Below, piece after piece: positions 11,587-23,833 of a DNA stretch of 64,000 bases. A program made the translations under genes and the position numbers. How positions within the stretch are numbered: position 1 is the first letter of the stretch; the number at the start of each line of letters is the position of its first letter. The notes under the pieces were generated by a model, which was not told the DNA's origin, did no database searches, and saw nothing but the letters and a program-made list of their open reading frames with translations. Source of the DNA: Plantago ovata. Its lineage: Eukaryota > Streptophyta > Magnoliopsida > Lamiales > Plantaginaceae. The DNA is taken from contig CM051456.1 of assembly GCA_028274465.1 (NCBI GenBank), positions 66,884,753-66,948,752 on the forward strand, given 5' to 3'.

Positions 11587-14500
11587 ATGACGACCTTAAA
11601 AGCTCGCTTGACACCTACGTTCTCGCAAGTCAGGAAAGGGTCATCTATATACTCGGAAGAAGAGTTATCAGGGTATGAGGTAACGAGTTCTGTAGTGAGA
11701 AGGATTCCGAGGTTCGAAGATGGAGTGGGGATGAATCCGTTAAGCTTCATCAGGTCCTATGAGGAAGAAATAGCAAAAGTTCCAGCAAAGGGGTTCACCG
11801 AGGACCAATTATGCAGGAAATTATTTTCTTTTGCTCTGGGATATGAACCAAGGATTTGGATAGCAAGGTTAGCACCAGGATCACTGAGGACCTGGAGCCA
11901 AGTAGTAGAGGAGTTCTTGGCACGTTTCATGCCTTACCATGAGACGATTGCACTACGGAATCGGATCGAACACTTCAAGCAAGGAGAATACGAGCGGTTC
12001 TGTGACACCTATGAACGTTTTGAGGTGTATAAACGTGAGTGCCCCCACCACCGTTTCGACGACGGGGAGCTGATTTGGTTTTTTGTTGGAGGACTACGTG
12101 ATTAAGTTAGGCTTCAAGTGGATGGGATGTGTGGAGGTTTAGAAGAATGTACAGTTGAAGAGGCAAAGAAGGTCTTTCAAAAGTACGCCAATGGATCCGC
12201 ACAATCTGAGAAGATAATGTCGAATGAAGTCACCAACATATATTCAAATCAGGGCGAAACTGACGGGTTATACGAAGGATATTCTGAAGACAAAGACATC
12301 AGTGAGGAGAAGGAACTTGCGTTTTACGCAGGGATTAAAGCCATTGAGAGTGTCTTCGAGATAGCACACGCAGGGCAAGCTGAAAACAATCTTCGCATCG
12401 AAAAGGCTTTTGAAGCAGTCGAAGTAACTGAGCAACTTATCAAGGAGCCTAGCCTTCTAAAGTGTGAAAAGTGCGGAAAAGAAGTCGAAGATGCCCCCCT
12501 AGAAGTGGGGGGCGAACCGCCCAATGAGGAGGGCGAATCGCCCCCCAACTCCAGGGAATTGGACGACCCCAGTCCCTCGATGTAACACCTGAAACTGATC
12601 CCGAGCCACTTCCAGCTGTTACTACCGAGGAGAATGAGTGCGAAGAGGTGAATCTACTACTCCGTGGAGGCAAGATGACCAAAATTCCTAACTTCGTGCG
12701 TCCTAAACGGGTTGAATCTACTGGGACCAAAAATACAGGACCAAGCACAGAACAAGAGGTTAGCGAAAGTTCCAAAGAACCTCAAGAAGTTCCAAAAAGG
12801 AATGATGAACCAAGACCATCTGTGGAAGACATAGGTGATGATGAGGTCGAGGTAGGAACTTCTACTCCAGGGAAACTTCACAAATCTTCTAATCCATATG
12901 TGCCTCAAAAGCCACATGTACCATTCCCAAGTCGGATCAAGCCAGCCAAGAAGGACATTCGAGAATCACCCCTATTCCAACACCTCTCGAAAGTGGAGGT
13001 CAATGTGCCTCTCTTGGAGTTAATCCAAAACATTCCAGCTTATACGAAATTCTTTCGTGAGATCAAGAACAAAAGGGTTACTTCAGGAAAGGAAGTGAAT
13101 GGGGTTGAAATGGTCAACTCAATTGCCGGATTGCCCATGAAGAAAAAGGATCCTGGAAGTTTCATCATCGACTTCGCCTTAGGGAATGGACGAACTACGA
13201 ATGCAATGCTTGACTTAGGGGCTAGCATTAACTTAATGCCCTATTCGATATACAAGGCCCTGGATCTCGGAGAATTGACACCAACTGATATGGTCATCCA
13301 AATGGCAGACCAAAGTGTGAAGAGGCCGGTCGGGATAATAGAAGACATCCTTGTGAAGGTGGACAAATTGATAATCCCAGCTGATTTTGTAGTAATGAAG
13401 TCTGCAGACGAGGGAAAGAGCCATATTCGCGAGCACGTAGTACTACTTGGGAGACCGTTCATGGCGACTACCAACACATGCCTTGAACTTAAGGGCAAGA
13501 AAATAACCATGGAGGTAATGGGAGAGAAGATTGAGTTGGTAGGATGCAACATCGAAGATAAGGAAGTCACGGAAGAGTTAAATTTTGTCGATTGCTATGA
13601 TTCCGTGATTTCCGAATTTCATCATTGCCATGATAATCGTGAACCACTTGAGGAGGCACTAACCATGCAAACTCAGACGTGCTACATGACCGAAGAAGCA
13701 AGGGAACTAGTTGAAATAATGGATAGCACCCCAGAAATTCCCGCAGGAGAGGAGGTACTTGAACCTTTAGATGAAGAAGAGGAAGAAAGTAGATTTCCTG
13801 AAGAGCCTAGTTTAGAATTGAAACCACTTCCTGCGCACCTCAAGTATGTGTACTTAGGAGAAAATCAGAAGAAGCCTGTAATTGTCTCCTCACATCTCTC
13901 CAACGATGAAGAAAGTAGGCTGATTGAAGTATTGAAAGAAAATTCTGCAGCTATAGGATGGGGGATCAGTGATATCAAAGGAATTAGCCCTACACGGTGC
14001 GTGCACAACATCACTCTAGAACAAGATGCCAAACCCGTTAGGCAACCTCAGCGAAGGATAAATCCAGCCATGCAAGAGGTGGTAAAGAAAGAAGTGATCA
14101 AGTTGCTAGATGCCGATATGATTTACCCCATTCCTGATAGTCGATGGGTGAGCCCGGTACATGTAGTTCCTAAGAAATCAGGAGTCACGGTGGAAGAAAA
14201 TGAGAAGGGAGAGTTGGTACCGGTTCGGAAGACCACTGGATGGCGGATGTGCATTGACTATAGAAGATTAAATGCCGCCACTAATAAAGACCACTTCCCT
14301 TTACCATTATAGATGACATGCTAAACCGCCTTGCGGGGCCGAAGTTTTTTATTGTTTTCTTGATGGTTTATCAGGTTTTTACCAGAGTCCGATTGCACCG
14401 GAGGATCAGGAGAAGACGACATTCACTTGCCCATTCGGAACATTTGCCTATAGGAGGATGCCATTTGGACTATGCAACGCTCCCGCCACTTTTCAAAGGT

Positions 14501-16718
14501 GCATGCTTTCTGTCTTCTCCGACATGGTAACTAAATTTGTTGAAGTTTTCATGGATGATTTTTCCCTTTTTGGTGAATCGTTTGATGAATGCTTGCAAAG
14601 ATTAGATCTTGTTTTGAAAAGGTGCATTGAATGTAATTTGACCTTAAGCTGGGAGAAGAGTCATTACATGGTTAGAGAAGGCATTGTTCTAGGACATGTA
14701 GTTTCTGAAAGAGGTATTGAGGTAGACAAGGCAAAGATCGAAATCATTGAAAAACTTCCCCCACCTACTTGTGTGAAAGAATTGCAATCTTTTCTTGGTC
14801 ATGTAGGATTTCATAGGAGGTTTATTAAAGATTTTTCGAAAATTGCTAAACCTTTAAGTAGCTTGCTTGCGAAAGATGTGGTTTTCCATTTCTCTAATGA
14901 ATGCTTAGTTGCTTTTAATACCCTTAAGGAAAAGCTTGTTTCTGCTCCCATTGTTGTGCCGCCAGATTGGAATCTTCCTTTTGAGATTATGTGTGATGCT
15001 TCGAATTTTGCTATGGGTGCTGTTTTATGCCAAAAAGTTGATAAGCAGTATCGTGTGATTTATTATGTTAGTAAGACTCTAGACTCTGCGCAGGTTAATT
15101 ATACAACTACTGAAAAGGAATTTTTAGTTGTTGTCTTTGCTTTACAAAAGTTTAGGTCTTATTTAATTGGTTATCCTGTGAATCTCCATACTGATCATGC
15201 TGCTTTAAGAAATTTGATCGCTAAGCAAGATTCTAAGCCTTGGTTAATCCGTTGGGTCCTTTTGCTGCAAAACTTTGATTTGACCATAGTGGATAGAGCT
15301 GGTAGGGAGAATTTAGTAGCCGATCATTTGTCTAGAATACCTAATATCCCTATTGATTCGATACCCATCAATGAGGACCTCCCGAATGAGCACTTAATGA
15401 AGGCTGATGAAGAGCCATGGTATGTTGATATTGTAAACTATTTGGCTATGAATGTTTGCCCCACTAACTTTTCAGCCTCAGACAAGAGAGCTCTTGCCAA
15501 GCGTTGCAGGACTTACATATGGGATGATCCGCATCTATTCAAAGAAGGAGCTGATGGGATTCTAAGGAGATGCATGCCACAAGAAGAGCAACAAAGTGTG
15601 TTGAGTCATTGCCATGAGCTTAATTGTGGGGGACACTATAGTGGCTTGAAAACAGCTCACAAGGTACTGCAAGCAGGGTTTTTCTGGCCAACAATATACC
15701 GAGATGCTCGAAGTTTTGTGAAGAATTGTAACCCATGTCAACGAGGTGGTAATATTGGCAAGAAAGACGAAATGCCCCTTCAAGGGAATCTAGTGGTAGA
15801 ACCTTTCGATGTATGGGGCATTGATTTCATGGGACCATTTCCATCAAGTGGAGGCTATGTATACATTCTTGTTGCGGTGGATTATGTGACTAAATGGGTG
15901 GAGACAATTCCTACAAAAACAAATGACGGCGCAGTGGTTATAAAGTTCTTGAAGGAGGTGATATTCTCTAGATTTGGGTGCCCTAGGACAAACATCAGTC
16001 ATGGAGGGTCACACTTCGTCAATAGAACGTTTGCCTCCCTTCTTAAGAGATACAGTGTCCACCATAGTGTCGCTACACCATATCACCCACAGACATCGGG
16101 ACAAGTCGAAGTCAGCAACCGTCAAATTAAGAAGATCCTAGAGCGAGTAGTGAAGCCTAGTAGGAAAGATTGGGCAGGAAAATTGAATGATGCACTTTGG
16201 GCATACAGGACTAGCTACAAGACGGTGATCGGGACCACTCCGTACAGACTTGTGTATGGGAAAGCATGTCATCTTCCCGTAGAACTGGAACACAAGGCAT
16301 ATTGGGCTATAAAGGCACTCAATCTTGATATGGGAAAAGCTGGCGAGGAACATTGTTGCAACTAGATGAGCTTGATGAATTACGACTAGGTGCTTATGAA
16401 AATGCCAAGATCTACAAGGAACGTACTAAGAAGTATCATGATCGTGGTATAGTACGTAAGGAATTGATTCCTGGACAGAAAGCTTTGGTATTTAATTCTC
16501 GCCTTCGACTATTTCCTGGAAAGCTCCGTACTCGTTGGGATGGACCGTACGAAATTATCGAAGTTGCTCCCCATGGAGCTGTAAAACTCTTTGATCCAAA
16601 GACGGGCAATACCTTCAAGGTGAATGGCCAGCGAGTGAAGCCATACTTCGAGATATCTAGTGATCAAAGGGAGGTTGATCACCTTGAGCTTACCCTTACC
16701 GCCTCCACTAAAGGTTAG
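11587..16718 (+). pseudogene. Athila gag-pol region (broken, about four breaks)
   Basis: The first plausible start is the ATG at 11587 (MTTLKARLTPTFSQ). The gag core spans about 11680-12120. The protease signature LDLGASIN lies near 13207-13230. RT begins near 13980, with YRRLN near 14265 and the catalytic FMDDF near 14548. RNase H starts at CDASNFAMG near 14990. The integrase HHCC zinc finger begins near 15605, the first core aspartate is in GIDFMGPF near 15820, and the glutamate is in GQVEVSNRQ near 16100. The integrase C-terminus with a YEII-type core ends at 16718. These domains would make capsid, process the polyprotein, copy the RNA and insert the DNA. About four breaks mean this copy is not functional on its own. 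A hairpin like those of the LTR promoter lies in the gag-protease linker near 12505-12545. Confidence 0.9.
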
Positions 16719-17333
16719 TGTGTTTTGTTGTTTTGTTTTCTCACGAGTTTGATTGAGTATTATAGGTCACTTATACAAGTATTAGCTCTCACCTTGAATC
16801 CACTTTCGACGTTCGGGACGAGCGACGATGTTCAGGTTTGGGGAGGGGGTTATCGCTGGTTATCTCTATACTTATCTTGCTTATGATAAACTCGTGAAAT
16901 TTTTTGCATTTGCATTTGCACGTTTACTGCTTTCTTAGTTTTTAGGTTGCATACACTACATTCATCCTAGGATAGTCTTGCACGTTTTGTGTGGAGTTTA
17001 TTGCCAAATTTTTTGAACTTTTTATTGGGTAGATCAACTAATTATGCCATTAATCATATGCTTCATCTCTATGAATTTGTTTGAGGTTTTTCTCGCTTGG
17101 CTTGTCACATTTATGTATTGCACTTAGTTAAGCTTGGTAGTCTCGACATCACTTAGTGATGTTTTCTCTACTGCGGTTCACGAAGGCCTTTATAATAGGA
17201 TGATGCATGTTAGGGTCTTATGGTTGTTTTCCCGAGTATTATGTACCTAAGAGGCAACAAGTCTTCACCATGCTTTGAGATTGCTAAATGCCTAGGAAGG
17301 AGGTAGTGTGAGGATGTGTGATCCTTTGTTTGT

Positions 17334-17480
17334 AACCTATTCTTCCGAATAGGTTTGGGGAGGGGGTTACACCATCATTAGACTTGTTTTTTGTTTTACA
17401 TTTTTAGTGTTGTGAGTTTATTTTTCCTTTTTCGTAAATTTTGTACTCCAACCTATTCGAAAGAATAGGTTTGGGGAAGT
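17334..17480 (+). other. Twin AACCTATTC hairpins, each followed by a GGGGA purine tract
   Basis: Two hairpins share the identical 9-bp stem AACCTATTC/GAATAGGTT and differ in the tetraloop: TTCC at 17334-17355 and GAAA at 17450-17471. Each is followed at once by TGGGGAGG or TGGGGAAG. The same pair is found in X (54020-54041 and 54133-54154), in the fragment left of X (46918-46939 and 47028-47049), and inverted in Y (54250-54271 and 54364-54385). Confidence 0.75.
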
Positions 17481-17523
17481 CGTTTGTGTGTTATTGTTTC
17501 TTTTGCGTTGTGCTACTGCTGGC

Positions 17524-17665
17524 TAAAAAAAATCGAAAAAAAAGAGAAAAATTCCAGAAAAAAAAGAAAAAAAACTGGAAAAGAAAAAAGAAAAAAAAAA
17601 AAGAAGAAAAAAAGAAAAGACCCCAAAAAGCAAAGAAGGGTCCAAAAAAAGAAAAGCCAAATAGC
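17524..17665 (+). repeat. A-rich low-complexity tract
   Basis: An A/G tract with runs of up to about ten A lies in the Athila 3' region. Any reading frame across it is lysine-rich low complexity and not a gene. The matching tract in the X/Y junction is much shorter. Confidence 0.8.
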
Positions 17666-18262
17666 ATTTTAGCAAAGTGTTGTGTCTCATCTTCCAATTC
17701 TTGTAATGTTCGTAATCGTGTTGTAATTTTTCGTCTTTTATTTTTGAGTGTCATTTGTTCTAGACCACCCTCGTCCTGCCATTCAGGAAGTGGTGAATAG
17801 CTTAAGGATTTGCTTGAGAGATGGGTAGAATAGGGGAGTGTTATCTTTTATAGAGAACCCTCCTTCGTTTGATGAGAGCCAGTATTGGTTCGACCTCTTT
17901 GAGGAAAAGTCTTAACTTGGTGAACAGCAGTAAGTCCTCAGTTTCATAGGCACGGGACAACCATTCGTATTCTAACATGTTTCATTACGTCGTCACTGAC
18001 TAGGTCCAGGTAGAGAATGTTACGAGATACTATCTTGTCTTGACATAAGTGCTTATGTGGATGTGTATGAGTCAATCGAGGCATTCTTCAACCAATATTC
18101 ATGTTTTGATTTATATGGTTCTTGTTCATATGTTTTTTGATAGATTCTACATATTAGTTCATTTCATTTGGCATGAGACTCCATTTTTTGTGTTGCATTG
18201 TTTTTTGCATTAGAGTCTAGCTTAGTTGCTTGAGGACAAGCAAAGGTTCGGTTTGGGGAGTT

Positions 18263-19456
18263 TGATGAATGTGTATTTTACACTTTCATTTGAGTCTTTT
18301 TCACCTATTTTAGCTATCCTCTTTGTTAATTTAGCTATATTTTAGTGCATTTTATTAGAATAGTGTCACGTTTCCCTTTAGTTTTTATTTTACAGGTTTT
18401 GGTTGAAAAACGAGGTTTTCCGGGCAATTATATTGAAGTAGACAAGGAATTGGTGTTCCAGAAGCCTAATTGGAGTATCTGAAAGATTCCGGACAGGATT
18501 TGAAGTCTAGGGGTCGAGTCTGAAGGCTAAAAGGTCACTAGAAGGCAGAAACCGAGTCCGGAAAGGGGAAGAAATCCAAAAACGCATCGAAAACGCGTAA
18601 AGGGCCGAAATTTACTCCCGGGCGAGTCGCCCGGGACGTGGGGCGAATTGCCCCACACCAGGAGAATCACCCGGTGTGTGGGGCCCTTCGCCCCACACAA
18701 TTCGAACACCTATATATAGTTGCTCAGTTTTCTCCGTTTTTCATACTTTTCCAGACCTTTTCTCTCACCTCTCTCTGTAGTTTTTAGGTAGGAATTTCCT
18801 AGAGCCTGTTCTGGGGATTCTTAGCTTAGGAGATACTTTTTCTTAGCAATTTGGAGCTTGTAAGATCGCGATTTCTGCGGAGATTGACAACCTTCGGTAA
18901 CATTGTATCTTACAGTTTTTCTATTTATATTTATATATCTTTCATCATGTTTTCATTCATTCGTGGTATGATTTATGTGGATTGCATGACAACTATGAGT
19001 AGCTAAACTTCTCGTTGGTGATAGTATGTGATTTCTTAGCGAAGGGTTGATAATTATGCTAATGGCTATATCGCGCATTATACTCTGAGTTATTGCTTTA
19101 TTTCTTTGATCTATCTAAATCTATATCTTCGTAGTGTTGAATAATTACAACTGGACAACTCATTGATCAAAGATCTCCATGCAAGACCGAGGAATTTATG
19201 CATGATTATTAACCCGTTATGCTTTGAATGACCATACTATCACCAATCTCCATTATCTGTTAAGAAAAACGTTTGCTAAGTCGTCTGCTATTTTATATTC
19301 TTAAGTTAGATTAGATAAAGCTATTTATAGTCCTTAGAGATCGACACTCGAGGTTATTCTACTGCTACACTACGGTTTTCGTTGTAGTTGTGAATTGCCT
19401 TTGGCTAAATACAAATTTATTTGATTCGTTGGAACCCGACATCCAAACGTTCACCA
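18263..19456 (+). repeat. 3' LTR of Athila copy 1
   Basis: The 1194-bp LTR is homologous to 10095-11358, begins TGATGAATGTG after the polypurine tract and ends CGTTCACCA. It is followed by the GCTTC duplication. The TATA box is at 18711-18719. Confidence 0.92.
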
Positions 19457-20374
19457 GCTTCCATCATTAATCCCACTATAAAGGGGTTCCTCTTGGGTAT
19501 CAGATAACCCAGGAACAATGGATGATTCAGATTGAATGTTCGTGTCTCTACTAGGTACAATTTTACTATCTTGTGGAATGTCCTGATCTACATCAGACGT
19601 AACAACTTGAGCATTGCCTTTCTCTTGGATATATGCTCCTTCAATACTCCCACTCAAGAACTGTAGCATTAGTCGAAACTATTATTGTATTCTCTTCGCG
19701 ATTGTGGAAAAGTCCACCCTTGGTTCCTTTCGCATAACCAACAAGCACACATACTTTTGTTTTCAATTCCAACTTATTCATCGTAGACTTAAGCACATAT
19801 GCAGGACCAGTGATGGATGCCGAAATTTTTGTGAGGGGTAGCACAATTATGTACGCAAAAAATTTACCTTCAAAAGCATATAGTAATAGATAAATTTCAT
19901 ATAAGCTAAACTTTCTAATATTGAAAGAAAATCAAAAGAAATGATAAAAAAAAACAATAATAAATAAATGTCGAATATAAACTAAAATTTCTAAAGTTTT
20001 AAAGAAAATAAAAAGAAACAGAAAACATAAAAAAATCTGAAAATAAACAGCTCCAAGTGTCGAACACACGACCAAATGGAGAGGAGAAACCTTACATTAG
20101 CCATACAACCAACCATTAGGCCAGTAAAAATTTTAACCTTTTCTAGTACAGTTAAATATATATACTCATATATGAAAATGTGAAAGGGGTATTATATTAA
20201 TTTCACATATGGAAACAAGGGGTAGCACTTGCTACCCCTTGCACTAGTTGTATCCGTCCCTGTGCAGGAAATCCCCATATCTTCAAATGATGCAAGCTAG
20301 GCTTACGATTATACCACAATTCATAAGGCGTCTTAGATGTAGCCTTAGTAGTAACTCGATTAAGTAGGTATGTT
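19457..20374 (-). pseudogene. Copia integrase end and linker (fossil), split by a hAT MITE
   Basis: Minus-strand sequence at 20371-20271 encodes the YELWYNRKPSLHHLK region typical of the copia integrase C-terminal side. Beyond the MITE, 19807-19462 continues with KVCVLVGYAKGTKGG (the usual VFLGY region) and an acidic linker before RT. It is the upstream part of the fossil at 8060-10094. Confidence 0.8.
19808..20262. mobile_element. hAT-type MITE
   Basis: The 455-bp AT-rich insertion has terminal inverted repeats CAGTGATGGAT (left) and CAGGGACGGAT (right end, reverse strand). Inner inverted stretches around GGGGTAGCAC and GTGCAAGGGGTAGC support them. It is flanked by TGCAGGAC and TGCAGGAA, an 8-bp duplication with one difference. 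CAGGG-type ends and 8-bp duplications are hAT hallmarks. There is no transposase, so it would depend on a hAT enzyme encoded elsewhere. It lies in the copia integrase remnant. Confidence 0.8.
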
Positions 20375-20403
20375 CACTACAAGGGATCTGATGTTCAACG
20401 ACG

Positions 20404-20651
20404 GACTCATCCGTCGCTGATTAGGATCAGCGACGGATCGCTAAATATAGCGACGGATGAGAATTTCGTCGTTAATACGTTGATCGTAAACAAATTAACG
20501 ACGAATCAACGATCCATCACGAATTAGCGACGGATTTAGCGACGGATGATTCGTTGACCGTGTTGCGTCGGGTGAGTCATCCGTCGCAAAGGTCATGGTC
20601 AGATTACTAGTCTGACCAGGACTTTAGCGACGGATGAGTTATCCGTCGCTG
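20404..20651. repeat. CACTA left subterminal repeat array
   Basis: At least eight copies of GCGACGGAT or its reverse complement lie within 250 bp, some as paired palindromes around GATGAGTCATC-like centres. In En/Spm elements such motifs are the binding sites of the TNPA-type protein. Confidence 0.8.
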
Positions 20652-21586
20652 GTTTTTTTTTTTTTTCTTTTAACAAATTCTTTATATTTAAATAAAATCC
20701 AAACCAAAAAACCCATTGAACCTGTTACACACATCATTAATATTCGTAATAAATAAATTCCCCAAAAATAAATGCGTAAAGCATTTTCAATAACGAAACG
20801 ATCCAATAATCATAATAAAAATCATTCATACAATAAATATCTAATGTAATATCCGATAGGAAGTATAATATTCGTTCAGGAGTCGAAAAACAACATAAAA
20901 AAATAAACTGGATCATGGAGAAGGGGGTGGCGGTGGTGGTGCACCTCCTGCTCAGCCTGTCTCTCGGCCAACCTCCTAATCTCTGCATCGTTCTCTGCCA
21001 ACTCCGCTCTGAGGGCGGCCTGATCAGAGGAAGTACTAGAAGACGTGGTCCGTGAGGCAGAGTTCCCGAGATGACGGGAACGCGCATGCCTCGCGCCACT
21101 GGTGGTAGCAGCCAAACTCCCTAGTCCCAAGCGACGACCCTTCTCGTCCTCCCGATCCAGTTCCAACAAAATGTTGTTCATCTCCTCGACAGTGAGGTCC
21201 TTGTCATGAATCCTCTCTGTATAGGCCTTCTGAAAGGATATATCAATAGTGCAAGGCATTAGTGAATTCAAGTATTATTGAAATCAACCGTATTTAATGA
21301 ACACAAGTATTGCAGAACTTACCGCAATCTTCTCGGCCTTAGTAGACAACCATTCGCCATCAGGGCCCATCTGAGACTTCGTGAAGAACGTGAAGGGAAG
21401 ACTCTCGTTATCCTCAATCTAAATGACACATGAATTACAAGTATAAGAGGCATGATAAAAAAGATCACAAAGTATAAGAGGCATGATGTATAAAATCACA
21501 AAGTTCGAACTGATATTACAAGTAAAAGAATAATATTAAAACCACAAAGTTAATTAATTAAACACTTACCAGCCTATTCATGTTGG

Positions 21587-23659
21587 TGATAGTGTATATG
21601 TCCTAGAGACAGTCCTTACTAAGGGCATAGTGCCCTTATAGAGGGCATATATGTACTATTACACAGGTCAACGTAATATAATATATGTTTGTTGCATTTT
21701 ACTATTGAGTATCGCTTTCATATTTATATTACACCGGGCATGCAGCATGTCATATCTCTATTACTGTCTGTATTGATATTAAACATGTCCCCTCGGATAG
21801 ATGACCGATCACACAGATAGTGAGAGCTATGTGAGTTATCATCTATCCCAAACTATCCCTAGTCGAGGTTCATCTCGGATGTAGGGGTCTGAATGAACCA
21901 GACAAGACTAGTATGCGTGGAGGTTATACTTGTTGGAGCAAGTGTGACCCGATCCCACGACCACGGAACGGATTGTTGGACAATCGAGAAACGTTCCCAT
22001 AACTGCGCATAGTTGTTCGAAGAAGCTTTATCGAACAATGGAAGTACCCACCGGACACTCCCATCGATGTATACTCTACACCGAAGTGTCTATGGGAACC
22101 GGTAAGTTGTCGAAGTGATGCCATTCGTCCTTTGTACTTACAGGACTTTATCATCACATTTGTTGCCCCATATCCTTGGTGGACCCGTCGATGTCAGCTC
22201 TGAATAAGCAGTTGACCTAAGACACGATCCAGGATTATGGCTACATACAAATGGGGATTATAAGTGATTCTGTGAAGGATTCATCTCTCAAGTGTAGCAC
22301 AGGAGAGCACTGCTCATAGTCTGCATAGTTGTGTTGGTAAAGTCACTGGCCAGTGCAAATGATATATTATGATGGTCATAAGTATATCCTAACCAAGCAA
22401 CTCCCTGAGACGCCCGTGGATGTATTATTGGGATAGACACTTCATCGATCCTAGATACATTCGAGCAAGTCAGATGAAGGGACGTTACCATCGCCGCGTT
22501 GAGCGCAACAGGCTTCGCAACGAAAAGGTTAGCTTTGAGAAACCTCTCAAACGTCCTCACGTATTAATATTGCAAATGGAACCGTCTAGGAATTTCATGT
22601 TGCCTAGTCTAGGACTTGCTTAATACGATGAGGCCCTATGGGTCACACTATGTGGTGATTCAGCCTATCAGAATATCCTTGAAGATGGAATCGCAATTAA
22701 TTTGGAATTAATTGTGATTGATGGGTTATAATTGATTTGGAATTAATTATAATATTTGGTGGCTCAATTAATGATTTCGAATTATTAATTGAATTGGCTA
22801 ATTAATTGTATTTTATGTAAATACAATTAAAGATTATATTTTGGAAATATAATGGAGGTTTGATTTGAAAGGATATGTTAATTTAGAATTAACATATGCA
22901 CTTGGGAAAAATCTACTTGGAGTTTGAATTGCCTTAGAACTATAAGTGGGTCCCAAAATTGGGACCCACCTACTGTCCCTAGGAGGCGCGCGCGCGCATT
23001 GTAGGTAGGGGAAGGAGTTCGACTCCTTCCTCTATTAGAAGTCCAAGGGATAAGTTAGATTTTCCTGATTGAGTTTTGATTTGATTGGGAATGAATCTAG
23101 ACTTGATATTGGTTTCCTTGTGCGATAAGAATTAGATTCTTATTCCTTTACGAAGTCTAATTGCTTATGCTTTAGGCTTCTATTGACTACTATATATAGT
23201 AGACTATTAGAGAGCTTTGAATACAGTTTTGCACACAGTTATTCTACCCAATTTTCTTAGAGAAAATAAAAGCTCTCCCCTCCTCCCTTAGCCACACGCG
23301 CGCGCCACCTCACCGGAGGAATCGCCGCCCCGTCTTCTTGGTCACACAAAGAATATCCTAGCATTCTTCCGATAGGCTGTTCATCCGTGGATACCAAGGT
23401 TGAGGTTCTAGGAGCTGGAAACTAACTCTTATTGTCTTGCAGATATACAGAGTATTGTAGATATTTTCGACTTCGACGAAGGAGAAGATACACCGGATTA
23501 TTACGAAGACTTGGAAGCTGCTTTGGAAGTAAGGTTAGTCTTCTAATTGATGTGTTTATATATATACGACATATGCATAATCAATTAACCTGTATGTTAA
23601 GAAAATTTTTGAAATTCCGCTGCGTACCCTAGGGGTAACTCTGACCATATTTTCTTACA
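21587..23659 (+). repeat. 5' LTR of the Angela-like element
   Basis: The 2073-bp LTR has a TATA box at 23191-23199 (CTATATATAG). A (CG)-rich run lies near 22986-22999 and CACGCGCGCGCC near 23293. It ends TTACA, followed by one base and the primer site. Confidence 0.93.
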
Positions 23660-23660
23660 G

Positions 23661-23673
23661 TGGTATCGGAGCG
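23661..23673 (+). other. Primer-binding site, initiator tRNA-Met
   Basis: TGGTATCGGAGCG lies one base after the LTR end and is a near-match to the TGGTATCAGAGC complement of initiator tRNA-Met used by most plant copia elements. Confidence 0.85.
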
Positions 23674-23833
23674 AGGTTAATTGATTACGTATATACGTAT
23701 ATATATTGTATGATTTTGTAGATATGTGGATGCAATTGATTCTATGATTAATTCGATTTTCAAAAGTTTTGTTTTTTATATAAATTTAGAATTTATATTT
23801 TTCAAAAAAAAAAAAATTATATATATATATTTG

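Larger units (their letters stand above)
16719..18262 (+). other. Athila 3' non-coding region with polypurine tract
   Basis: About 1.5 kb separates the end of integrase from the right LTR. It holds repeated GGTTTGGGGA purine motifs (near 16833, 17352, 17469 and 18249). Only the last (18249-18262) touches the LTR and is the likely real polypurine tract. Twin hairpins and an A-rich tract are listed separately. I see no env-like reading frame here. Confidence 0.75.
10095..19456 (+). mobile_element. Athila-type Ty3-gypsy retrotransposon, both LTRs present
   Basis: The 9.36-kb element has LTRs 10095-11358 and 18263-19456 that begin TGATGAA and end TTCATCA or TTCACCA, forming a short terminal inverted repeat. 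It is flanked by perfect GCTTC duplications (10090-10094 and 19457-19461). A tRNA-Asp primer site follows the left LTR and a polypurine tract precedes the right one. The order gag, protease, RT, RNase H, integrase is the Ty3-gypsy order. The long non-coding 3' region and tRNA-Asp priming fit the Athila/Tat group. Coding capacity is decayed, with about four breaks. LTRs differ by a few percent by eye, plus a local tandem duplication in the left copy, so it is moderately young. It is inserted in the old copia element. Confidence 0.93.
7703..20374 (-). mobile_element. Old copia element (fossil), split by several insertions
   Basis: Minus-strand copia sequence survives in pieces: part of the 3' LTR (7703-8059), the polypurine tract, the 3' part of pol (8060-8323 and 8996-10094), and further integrase and linker sequence (19457-19807 and 20263-20374). 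Wording such as MDVKMSFLN, YVDDILL and SIYGLKQ is typical of copia RT and resembles the Angela-like element at 36039-40208, so it is probably the same broad lineage. The order from right to left is integrase, linker, RT, RNase H end and LTR, as expected. It is the oldest layer here, clearly broken and incomplete. A solo LTR, an Athila element, a hAT MITE, a CACTA element and the LARD-like element all interrupt or truncate it. Confidence 0.85.

Noticed and set aside
17441-17800. Lysine-rich 119-codon frame
   Set aside because: It is a translation of an A-rich low-complexity tract in the Athila 3' region.
20041-20130. tRNA-like stretch in the hAT MITE
   Set aside because: The B-box-like GTGTTCGACAC and A-box-like parts are weak and no cloverleaf is visible.
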